A program made the translations under genes and the position numbers. A stretch of 7,793 bases of DNA from Thermoplasmata archaeon. GTDB lineage: Archaea; Thermoplasmatota; Thermoplasmata; Lutacidiplasmatales; UBA184. A model generated the notes under the pieces. It worked only from the letters and a program-made list of their open reading frames with translations, searched no databases and was not told the DNA's origin. Shown here in pieces: positions 1 through 7,200 of this stretch (the first letter of the stretch is position 1; the number at the start of each line of letters is the position of its first letter). The stretch lies in assembly GCA_030043405.1 (NCBI GenBank), contig JASHXS010000002.1, positions 1-7,793 of the forward strand, read 5' to 3'.

Positions 1-630
1 GGCGAGTAAGGACGTATCGAGCGGCAGGTTCGGACGGAAGCGGTCCAGGTCCGCGCCGAGCGGGATCGCCCGAGTCGGGGGGCACCGTGCGCCCAACCGA
101 CCTCGCAGTTCTTGGGCCATCGCTTCGTTCAGCGCGATCAACCCGTCCGTCGCGCACATCAGTCGGTCGTCGAGCGTTCGATAGGTGAGTCGACGCAGCG
201 TGGCCCGGAGCACGGAGTCGAACTGCAAGGTCGTCGGGGTGGGATTGTGTACCGTGAAGCTCGACGGGATCGAGCGAGCCCGCGCGAAGCCCAGGGTCCC
301 CCACGCCGTCGCGTTGGTGTGGACGCTCAGGATGTCGGGCCGGCGCTCCTCGATCAACTGGCGCGCCACGCGCGTGGCGGCCGCGGCCCCGATGGTCTGG
401 CCGACGGCGACGACGGGGTAGGCGGACTGGATGCGGAAGTCGAACGCGGGCAAGGCGTGGACCGTCACACCGTCCGCAAACGTCGCGCCGGGTCCGACGC
501 TCGTGACATAGTCGACCTGGGCCCCGTTCCGCGCCAACGCGGAGGCGAGCTGGTAGGTGTGGCGCTCGACTCCCCCCCCGTATCGAGGGGGTACCGGGAT
601 GGCGCCGCTGTTCAGGAGCAGGATCCGCAC
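1..630 (-). CDS. GT4-type glycosyltransferase, N-terminal half (partial, runs off the left edge)
   Basis: The visible part is 210 residues with no stop before the window edge. It reads as the N-terminal Rossmann domain of a GT-B fold, family 4 retaining glycosyltransferase, which transfers a sugar from an activated donor to a glycan or lipid-linked acceptor on the cytoplasmic side. Visible signs: a beta-strand opening MRILLLNSGAIP, the glycine-rich acceptor-side loop PPRYGGGVERH (residues 15-24), a helix typed LASALARNGAQVDYV (28-42), SFTVHNP (124-130) and the inter-domain linker IPLGADLDRFRP (189-200), where GT4 enzymes usually have a 'PNGVD..F.P' segment. The donor-binding C-terminal domain with its E-x7-E motif lies outside the window. 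I chose the GTG start at 630 because GGGAGG lies 5 bases upstream and no ATG occurs in frame before the upstream stop. It is the last visible gene of a four-gene minus-strand run, 48 bases after the methyltransferase. The family call is firm; the substrate is unknown. Confidence 0.88.
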   Translation of the reverse strand, partial: MRILLLNSGAIPVPPRYGGGVERHTYQLASALARNGAQVDYVTSVGPGATFADGVTVHALPAFDFRIQSAYPVVAVGQTIGAAAATRVARQLIEERRPDILSVHTNATAWGTLGFARARSIPSSFTVHNPTPTTLQFDSVLRATLRRLTYRTLDDRLMCATDGLIALNEAMAQELRGRLGARCPPTRAIPLGADLDRFRPNLPLDTSLLA

Positions 631-635
631 GCGTG

Positions 636-641
636 CCTCCC
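636..641 (-). promoter_or_regulatory. Shine-Dalgarno site for the GTG-started glycosyltransferase
   Basis: On the minus strand GGGAGG sits 5 bases before the GTG at 630-628. It contains GGAGG, complementary to the CCUCC at the 3' end of 16S rRNA. It decides the start of the partial glycosyltransferase and is the only strong ribosome binding site I see in the minus-strand run. Confidence 0.7.
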
Positions 642-678
642 GTCGCGAGCTCGGGGTTGGGGGTCTCCCTCGGGGCGA

Positions 679-1551
679 CTAGGACCCCAGGCGCTCGGCG
701 AGCCCGACCGTGGAGTCCGAAAGGCTGCGCCACTTGCCGGAACCTCGCGCCAGGAAGTCCTGGTACGACGCGTTGCAGCCGATGTCATCGCTGGCGAGCA
801 GCCCGCCGGGCCGGAGATGAGGCTCCGCCCAGGTGAATTCGAACATCATGTGGTCGTACGTGTGCAAGGAGTCGTGGAGGAAGAGGTCGAGGGGTCGGTC
901 GATGGTCGGGAGGATCTGCTCGGCCGGCCCGATCCGGAGGTCCCAGCGCTCCCGGAGTTCGGGGGGCACCACCCAGCCGACGGGGTGCCCGGCTTCGGTC
1001 GGCCCCCCGATATCCACCGAGAGCAGGGTGCCGTGGCCATTCTCCCGCAGGGCTTCGAGCAGGAAGGTCGAGGAGACCCCTTGGTCGACGCCGGTCTCGA
1101 GCACCCAGGCGGGGCGCATCCGCCGCACGAGGAGATACAGCAGCGCATCCTTGGCCTTCGGGCCCGGGTACCCGACCGGGTGGGACCGGCCACTGGCTCG
1201 GTACCCCGCGGAGAGCCGCTCCCGCGTCGCCCGTTCGATCTCCATCAGCCGCCCGACCGGATCGGTCGCCCCTTCGACCCGGAGCTGGGAGGCCAGGTAC
1301 ATCGAGGCGAGCGCGAAGCTCGCTTCGTCGCGGTCCGCGAGCACCAGCCGCTCTTCCGACGGCCGACGCTGCAGCGTCACCTGGGCGGGTCGGCGACCCC
1401 CGAGGTACCAACGAGCCAGACCCAGGAGCGCACGCGGACTTTTCCGCCAGGCCCGGGAGCTGCCGTGGAGAATCCCCCACGTCGTGAGCTGTAAGGGCGC
1501 CAGGCCCGGGGTCGGCTCCGGGGAGACGGGAAGGACGGACGGGGCCGACAT
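679..1551 (-). CDS. Class I SAM-dependent methyltransferase (Methyltransf_24-like), probably glycan-modifying
   Basis: This 290-residue protein carries a SAM-binding Rossmann domain in its C-terminal half. Motif I is VLETGVDQGVSS (150-161). The strand-2 acidic position is D180 in LLSVDIGG. The stretch LDLFLHDSLHTYDHMMFEF (221-239) matches the 'D.vfiDg.H.y' block of the Methyltransf_24 group, with H226 and D227 as candidate catalytic or metal-binding residues. PGG (248-250) and SDD (254-256) follow. The first 130 or so residues are arginine-rich, have no recognised domain, and may form a helical cap. The family is known for O-methylation of sugars and small molecules, often within polysaccharide clusters. 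The position between glycosyltransferase genes suggests that it O-methylates a sugar of the same glycan, which is inference. The ATG at 1551 lies 9 bases after the stop of the upstream glycosyltransferase, with only a weak GGGTGG before it, so translation is probably coupled. No signal peptide or membrane helix is seen. Confidence 0.85.
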   Translation of the reverse strand: MSAPSVLPVSPEPTPGLAPLQLTTWGILHGSSRAWRKSPRALLGLARWYLGGRRPAQVTLQRRPSEERLVLADRDEASFALASMYLASQLRVEGATDPVGRLMEIERATRERLSAGYRASGRSHPVGYPGPKAKDALLYLLVRRMRPAWVLETGVDQGVSSTFLLEALRENGHGTLLSVDIGGPTEAGHPVGWVVPPELRERWDLRIGPAEQILPTIDRPLDLFLHDSLHTYDHMMFEFTWAEPHLRPGGLLASDDIGCNASYQDFLARGSGKWRSLSDSTVGLAERLGS

Positions 1552-1560
1552 GCCACCCGT

Positions 1561-2730
1561 TCAGGCCGCCACCCGAGCGAGCAGGGTCGCCACGGCGTGG
1601 GCCGGAGTGTACTCTTCGATCGAGGCCCGACACGCGGTGCGATCGTCCACCGTCGGAGGGTGGGTGAGCAGCTCTCGACAGGCCCGGAGCAGTTCCGGAT
1701 ACGTGCGGAAGAAGCGCACCCCCGGGTTGCCCCGGAGTTCGAGCCCGGGTCCCTGCTCCGGGCGCGTGATCACCGGCGTCCCGCAGGCGAGGGACTCCAA
1801 CGGGATCATCCCGAGGGCCTCGTAGTCGAACAGGAAGAGCGTGGCCCGGGCCGTCTGCAGCAGGCGCACCAACTCCGGCTCCTCCAGGAAGCCGCGGTAG
1901 TCGACTCCCTCGAGGCTGCGGGGCCCGTACGCCACGAGGGGAACGCCATCGGCGCGGAGGCGGCGGGCGAGCGCCGGGTCGTGGCCCCCAAGGCTCGCGG
2001 TCGGGAGGGCCAGGTAGCCGGAGGTTCCCTCGCTGACGACGGGGCCCGGCCCGAACGTGCGAGTGTCGATGCAGGCGAGATTCCCGTCCGGGGTCCAGCC
2101 GTACAAGGCTTCGAGGAGCGAGGCCGTCCAGCGCGAGTTGACGAAGCGCTGGTCGAAGAGGCGCAGGCGCTCGCGTTCGCACCAGTGGAGCAGGGCGTGC
2201 AGCGGCGCGAGCAGCTCCCGTATGATCGGGTACGGTCGATTGTGGCGCAGCAGGTACACCCCGTCGACGAGGTCGAGGATCAGTACGCTGACGCTCGGCC
2301 GGCCGGCCGGTCCCCCCGGCCAGGCTCGAACGTATTCGGCGAGCCAGTGGCCCTCGTTCCCGCCCACCAAGATGTGGGCGATGGGTCGCTCCTGGTGGCT
2401 TCGGAGGAGGTAGGACGCGACCTCGCGGTCGAGCCGGCGCCGGAACTGGCTGATCAGGAAGCGGGACATTCGACGACCCCGAGGGGGTCGGAGGTGGAGC
2501 GCCTCGACGGAGACCCCCGGCGCCAGACGCCGGGCGTCGTCGACGGCGCCACGAGTCGCTGACCAGGCGACCACCGACACGTCGAACGTCCGGGCCAGTT
2601 CGGCCGCGATCGCCAGCGCGTGGCGGTTGCCCTGGATCTCCTCGAGCAGGGGCACCACCACCACGAAGCGCGACCGGCTCGCGGCCCCGTCGGCGGCCGG
2701 GGCGGCCGGCGCCGACCGGCCCTGGTTCAT
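1561..2730 (-). CDS. Divergent GT4-type glycosyltransferase
   Basis: The protein is 389 residues, normal for a GT-B family 4 enzyme. The N-terminal domain starts RFVVVVPLLEEIQGNRHALA (21-40), followed by LARTFDVSVVAW (45-56). RFVNSRWTASLLEALYG (195-211) is the usual 'vnS.wta..l...yg' segment before the linker. The donor domain has EGVDYRGFLEEPELVRLLQTA (274-294) and an intact E-x7-E motif, E304 to E312, in FDYEALGMIPLESLACGTPV (301-320). It therefore probably transfers a sugar from an activated donor in the cytoplasm. The glycine-rich acceptor loop is not of the common form, and the linker ACIDTRTFGPGP lacks the usual N-G-V-D, so it is a divergent member. The frame stays open to an ATG at 2943, but I chose the ATG at 2730. 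It overlaps the upstream gene's stop as ATGA, and the domain begins right after it; the extra 71 residues would be a low-complexity G/R/P shadow of the upstream gene. Substrate unknown. Confidence 0.83.
   Translation of the reverse strand: MNQGRSAPAAPAADGAASRSRFVVVVPLLEEIQGNRHALAIAAELARTFDVSVVAWSATRGAVDDARRLAPGVSVEALHLRPPRGRRMSRFLISQFRRRLDREVASYLLRSHQERPIAHILVGGNEGHWLAEYVRAWPGGPAGRPSVSVLILDLVDGVYLLRHNRPYPIIRELLAPLHALLHWCERERLRLFDQRFVNSRWTASLLEALYGWTPDGNLACIDTRTFGPGPVVSEGTSGYLALPTASLGGHDPALARRLRADGVPLVAYGPRSLEGVDYRGFLEEPELVRLLQTARATLFLFDYEALGMIPLESLACGTPVITRPEQGPGLELRGNPGVRFFRTYPELLRACRELLTHPPTVDDRTACRASIEEYTPAHAVATLLARVAA
2727..2730 (-). other. ATGA start-stop overlap (translational coupling)
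   Basis: On the minus strand the four bases read ATGA: the ATG of the downstream glycosyltransferase overlaps the TGA of the upstream one. No Shine-Dalgarno motif is visible before this ATG, so re-initiation by the terminating ribosome is the likely mode. The arrangement also fixes the start of the downstream gene. Confidence 0.8.
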
Positions 2731-4004
2731 CCGGACTCGTGGGACTGGTCGATGGGCGCCGACGACACGCGGCCCGCCAAGGCATCGGCGACCGAGCGCT
2801 GGCTGCGGCCCGCCCACTGCGAGAGCAGGCGCAGGTAGTGTTGGGAGATCGCGGCGTCGACCCGGGCCGTCGCCTTCTTGCTCTCTCCCGGGGCCTCGAC
2901 GCGAGGCGAGGGAGCCCAACGCGCCGCGATCGCCCGGGGCCACATCTCGCGGATGGCGGCGGCGAGTTCGACCGGGGTCGGGATTCGTTCGAGGAGCGTG
3001 AGCCGTCCCTCCGCCGCCCCTTCCGGCGCCGATGCGCTCGGAGAGACCAGGAGCGACGGACAGCCGGAGGCGAGCGCCTCCGAGACGGTGATCGGGAACC
3101 CTTCGTTCTCGGAGACCAGCACGTACAGGGTCGCGGCCGCGTACAGTTCACGAAGCTCGGGGTCGGTCACCTGGGTGAGCAAGTGGACTCGGTCACCCAG
3201 ACCGAGTTCCTGGGCCTGGCGGACGTACTCCGCATGGTACGGCCCATCGCCCACCACGACGAGCCGGAAACCGTCCGATAGGTGGTTCATCGACTCGACC
3301 AGGAGGTCGAATCGCTTGCGGCCGGACTGCTGGCCCACGGACAGCAGGAAAGGCCGTCCGATGAGCCCGGCCGGGGATGGCAGGCGCGGCGCCGCGCTCG
3401 GGGCCCTCAGCTCTTCGGGCGACGGGGCGGCGGGCACCATGACGCACAGCTTGTGGGCCGGAACCCCCTGCGCCTGGAGCTCGTTCGCGATGACCTGGGA
3501 GGCGCAGAACACGTGGGTCGCGAGCTTGACCGCGATCCGTTCCATGATGTCGTTCCATCCGAATCGGACGAGGCGGTCCATGATCCCGCGACCCGACCGA
3601 TGCGCGAACAGCCCGTCGTGGAGGTAGTAGATGACCGGAACGGTCGGATGGCGGAGCCGGAGCAGGATCGTGGTCAGGCTGGCGTTCGAGAGGACGGCCT
3701 CGGGATGTTCGGATTTGACCACCCGAAGACCGACACGGGTGGCGGCCGCGAGCCGAACCAGCTGGTTGACCATGTACGAGAGGGCGATCGCCCGTGGTCG
3801 ACCCGCTTGGTACTCCAGGACGTCGCCCCGAGTGACGGGAACGACCTGGACCTTCGATTCGCCGCCCGGGCCGGGGTTTCCGACGAACGCGACCTGCAGC
3901 CCCTCGCGGGCCATCAGGCGCGCATGCCGGAGCGCGAGCGTGTCCGCTCCGCCCCGGGAGGGGCCGAAAACGGCGGACCCGCGAGAAACGACCAAAAGGT
4001 CCAT
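2727..4004 (-). CDS. GT4-type glycosyltransferase, first gene of the minus-strand operon
   Basis: The 425-residue protein has the complete GT-B family 4 layout. The N-terminal domain opens MDLLVVSRGS and has a glycine loop FGPSRGGAD (13-21), then a helix and LQVAFVGN (36-43). The segment VFCASQVIANELQAQGVP (165-182) is the usual 'v.a.S......l...gv' block. The donor domain begins PFLLSVGQQSGRKRFDLLVE (218-237), where R229-R231 occupy the basic donor-phosphate position. It continues with LVVVGDGPYHAEY (248-260), DRVHLLTQVTDPELRELYAAA (271-291) and the E-x7-E motif, E301 to E309, in ENEGFPITVSEALASG (299-314). All key residues expected of an active enzyme are present. A charged tail of roughly 70 residues follows the fold and looks disordered. 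The ATG at 4004 has no Shine-Dalgarno motif but has a TATA-like box centred 29 bases upstream, which suggests an almost leaderless mRNA. It overlaps the next gene by 4 bases and divergently faces the large membrane-protein gene. The sugar donor and acceptor are unknown. Confidence 0.92.
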   Translation of the reverse strand: MDLLVVSRGSAVFGPSRGGADTLALRHARLMAREGLQVAFVGNPGPGGESKVQVVPVTRGDVLEYQAGRPRAIALSYMVNQLVRLAAATRVGLRVVKSEHPEAVLSNASLTTILLRLRHPTVPVIYYLHDGLFAHRSGRGIMDRLVRFGWNDIMERIAVKLATHVFCASQVIANELQAQGVPAHKLCVMVPAAPSPEELRAPSAAPRLPSPAGLIGRPFLLSVGQQSGRKRFDLLVESMNHLSDGFRLVVVGDGPYHAEYVRQAQELGLGDRVHLLTQVTDPELRELYAAATLYVLVSENEGFPITVSEALASGCPSLLVSPSASAPEGAAEGRLTLLERIPTPVELAAAIREMWPRAIAARWAPSPRVEAPGESKKATARVDAAISQHYLRLLSQWAGRSQRSVADALAGRVSSAPIDQSHESG

Positions 4005-4029
4005 CGGCAGGGCAAGCCCGCGGCGGTGG

Positions 4030-4036
4030 AAATAAA
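4030..4036 (-). promoter_or_regulatory. Archaeal TATA-like box for the minus-strand glycosyltransferase operon
   Basis: The minus strand reads AAGAGTTTATTTCC here. TTTATTT is the most A/T-rich heptamer in a very GC-rich intergenic region, and the purines just before it fit a BRE. Its centre (4033) is 29 bases upstream of the ATG at 4004. Archaeal TATA boxes sit about 26-27 bases before the transcription start, so the predicted start is only 2-3 bases before the ATG. The site is seen in sequence; promoter activity is inferred. Confidence 0.5.
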
Positions 4037-4067
4037 CTCTTGTCCGAAGCCGAGGGAGGGGTACGTC

Positions 4068-4084
4068 CCGTCATGACACGGTGT
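4068..4084. promoter_or_regulatory. Cluster of short dyads between the divergent promoters (candidate operator)
   Basis: Three overlapping symmetries lie within 17 bases: the perfect palindrome GTCATGAC (4070-4077), the odd-centred dyad ACAC-G-GTGT (4076-4084), and CCGT/ACGG arms around a 6-base spacer (4068-4081). The cluster lies about midway between the two TATA-like boxes, upstream of both, where a regulator shared by the two transcripts could bind. Dyads this short are common by chance, so this is only a candidate. Confidence 0.2.
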
Positions 4085-4113
4085 TTCCCCCGCCCGCCCC
4101 GTCGCGCCCCCGG

Positions 4114-4119
4114 ATTATA
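4114..4119 (+). promoter_or_regulatory. TATA-like box facing the large membrane-protein gene
   Basis: ATTATA (within GGATTATACAG) is the only other A/T-rich patch of this kind in the 255-base intergenic region 4005-4259. Its centre, about 4117, predicts a transcription start near 4143. That would leave a leader of about 117 bases before the preferred ATG at 4260, or would put the start exactly on an in-frame GTG at 4143. Read on the other strand it gives TATAAT, so orientation is not certain. The rest of the intergenic region is C-rich and shows no RNA gene or further motif. Confidence 0.35.
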
Positions 4120-4259
4120 CAGCGTCCGACACCGGGGCGAGGGTGACGAGCCCCTCGGGTTCGGGCGCCCCCGTCGAGGACGAAGTATCACGCGTGTCGC
4201 GCTCGAGGCGACTCTTCATCTGCCCCGCCCTCGTCGTGCGAGCCGCCAGGACTTCTAGG

Positions 4260-7200
4260 ATGGATTCCCCGGATGCGGGGAGCACCGGCTCCTCGGGATG
4301 GTTGTCGGTCCTCCGGTTCCTCCGGACCCACTGGGTGTGGGTGGTCGGGCTGGTCGGCTACGGGACCTTCGCCCTCGTGACCCTGCGCGGGGACTTCGGG
4401 GGGGGTGGCAGCTTACCCCAGGGGACGAACGCCCTCAACACCTACACCATCTACGTCTTCCAGCAACGGTACGGCGCGACCACCTGGCTCGCCCCGTTCA
4501 CGGATTGGGGACAGCCGAATCCGTACTACCCGGGGCTCGACCCGAGCAATCTGATCGCCTATGCCCAGCTCCTCGGACCGACCCAGTTCATCCGGGCCTC
4601 CGAGTTCGTCGGGTTCCTCGGCGCGGGCCTTTCCATGTGCTGGGCGGTCCTTCGGCTGGGAGGCCGCCCCGGGCCCGCCCTGGTGGCGGGTGCCTTCTAC
4701 ATGCTGCTCGCCCAGACGCCCGAGTTCTTCGAAGGCCACATCCCCTTCATGCTCAGCCTCGCGCTCGGCCCGGTCTTCTTTGTCCTCGTCTACCTCTTCT
4801 TCCGGGGTCCGACGCTCCGTCACGGTCTCGCGCTGGCCCTCGTCCTCTTCCTGCTCGCGACGGTAGGAGACCTGGGCTGCCTCTACCGGTTCCTCTTCTT
4901 CGGCCTCCCGATGGCCGGCCTGCTGGTCGTCCTCCGGTTCCGGGACCACCCGTACGGGCGGCGGGAGATCGCGGCCATCGGCTTCGGGCTCGGGCTGTTC
5001 CTCCTCCTGCTCCTGCCGTGGGCGGTCACCTCCCTCGCCGGCGTCAACCCGCAGTTCACGACCGGGATCACCGTCACGACCGCGGCGTTCGCCCAGACCG
5101 GCGGCCAGAGTCTCTACCTGGCGTTCATGGGATTCATCGCCGACCACTCGTACACGATCCTGATCTACCACCAACAGACGTACGCCTACGCCTTCTCGCT
5201 GACCGGGCCGCTCTTCCTGCTCCTACCCGTCGCGGTGGGGGCGTACGCCGTCTGGTTCGGACGTCGGCTCGAACTCCTGCTCTATCTGAGCGGACTCGTC
5301 GCGATGCTCTTCTCGACGGGTACCGAGTACCCGGGCGTCTCGTCGCTGAACCAGTGGTTCTACACGCACATCCCGTACTTCTCGTCGGACGACGCGCTGT
5401 TCCACTGGAACATCTACTACGTGCTCGTCCTCGGGCTCCTCCTGGGCTTCGGGCTCTCCCGTTTCGAAGGATGGGTGGAGCAGGCGCGCCTCCCCGCCAC
5501 CCGACCCGGTACGACCCCGGGTCCCCGCTCCCCCCCGCGCCCCAACTGGTGGACGTCGGGGGGTGGGACGTCCCGTGGGCTCCGCCCACCCTTCGCCGCG
5601 GAGCGGCGCCGGGCCGCGATGGTCCTCGTGGTCGGAGTCCTGCTGGTGTCGACGGCCCTGCCCCTCGTTCAGAACTGGGAGGACGTGAGTCGACCCGTCG
5701 GGACGTTCCAGTACCCGAGCGCCTACACCACCGGTTTCCAGTACGTGGCCACCCAGCCGGATCTGGGCGGAGTCCTGAGCGTCCCCTTCGGCAACATCTA
5801 CGAACGCACCCCGTGGGGTGGGGTTTCCCTCAGCTCGCAGCTGTATGGAGGCTCCGTCCTCGACCGCAACCTCAACATCTTCGAAGCCGGGACCCCGTAC
5901 TCCCTCCGCCTCGACCTGCAGGTGGGCGACGGCCTCAACGGGTACACCAACAATCTCTCGAAGTTGCTCGCGGCGACGAACACCCAGTTCGTCGTCGGGA
6001 CCCAGTATCCGAACTGGGACCAGGCAAGCGATGCGCTCTACAACCCGATCATCCAGTATGAGGGCCTGCTCGCGCAGCGCGGGCTCGGCGCCCCCGTCGA
6101 GCCCGGCGGGTACGAGACGGTTTACCCAGTGCCCGACCCCGCCGGGAATCTTTCGGTCTTCTCCCAGTACTACATCTACGATGGCGGCGAGAGTCTGGTC
6201 AACGAGATCCTCGACCAACCCTGGTACAACGGGACGCAGGCGCTCGTCGCCTGGGGTGACGTCCAGGGCAAGGACGCTTCGGTCCTGCTCGAGCACGCGG
6301 CGGCGTTCATCGCCACGCCCAGCGCCCTCGCGAACCTCACGGCGGCCGACTGGGCCGCCCTGCGGGCCGGGCCGACGCCGATCTGGGGGCTCCTCAGCAA
6401 TCCCGATTTCGCCCCCGACACCATCCAGCAGTACACTAACTACTGGAACGCCAGCAATGCCCGCGACTTCGGCGCGCGGTACTCGGACACGCCCCTCGTC
6501 AGTCACGCCTTCGCCCCTTCGCTCGTCTCCGAGGGGTACGACGTCGCGAACGTGACCCTTCGAGTCGCGGGGCCCCCCGGCGCTCGGTTTACCCTCGAGG
6601 CGCCGAGTGACACCGACTTCAACGGGACCGTCGGCGAACCGGTCGCCCCCGTCGCGGACCTGCCGTACGGGAACTCCTCGGTGGTGTCGGCCGGCTCGAA
6701 TCCCCGGGACCCCCTTCCGTCCAACGGCACCCTCGCGTGGAACAGCGCGGACGGGACGACGTACCTGGCGTGGAGCCCGGGTCCCAACAACTCCACCTAC
6801 ATGGCGCTCGACTTCGCCTACCAGAATCTCAGCCGCTACCAGGGGATCTCCCTCACCTTGAACGGTCCTCCGCTGAACGCCTCGGCGCTGGAGCTGCAGC
6901 TCGTGCTCTCGCAGGCCACGCTCACGGTCCCGGGGTACGTCTCGAACGTGTCGACCGACGGCTCCGCTACGACCTACTCCTTCTACTTCCGGGACGCCAT
7001 CGCCCCGGCCTCCGCCCCGATCGGGTTCAACCCCGCCAACATCACGGCGAGCCTGAAGGACCTCCGCCACTTCGTGGTCGTACTCCCGACGACCGACCAC
7101 CGGTCCAGCTACATCTGGAGCAACTTGACGGCGTTCGACAACCAGGCGAACGGGTTCTACCTGATCTCGACCGGGAGCCACCCCGTGGACCCGAGTGCGC

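Noticed and set aside
112..1494. Plus-strand open frame of 460 codons
   Set aside because: It is antisense to the partial glycosyltransferase and the methyltransferase, both of which have clear motifs. Its composition is that of a shadow frame.
2299..2324. GGCC-rich repeat-like stretch
   Set aside because: It lies within the second glycosyltransferase and encodes a Gly/Pro/Ala loop (around residues 136-145). It is explained by codon use and is not a repeat element.
2731..2943. 71-residue N-terminal extension of the second glycosyltransferase, with ATG at 2943
   Set aside because: It would lie wholly within the upstream glycosyltransferase gene and reads as low-complexity Gly/Arg/Pro. The ATGA overlap at 2727-2730 gives a better start just before the fold.
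785..3151. Minus-strand open frame of 788 codons covering several genes
   Set aside because: It overlaps the methyltransferase and two glycosyltransferases in another frame. Its product is low-complexity Arg/Pro/Gly with no domain, which is typical of a shadow frame in GC-rich coding DNA where stop codons are rare.
4040..4258. Possible 72-residue gene in the divergent intergenic region
   Set aside because: It starts with TTG, has no ribosome binding site, is Arg/Pro-rich, and overlaps the region with both TATA-like boxes. I see no coding evidence.
4298..6061. Plus-strand open frame of 587 codons inside the membrane-protein gene
   Set aside because: Its product is Arg/Pro-rich and out of frame with the hydrophobic helices of the overlapping gene. 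There is no sign of a real second protein.
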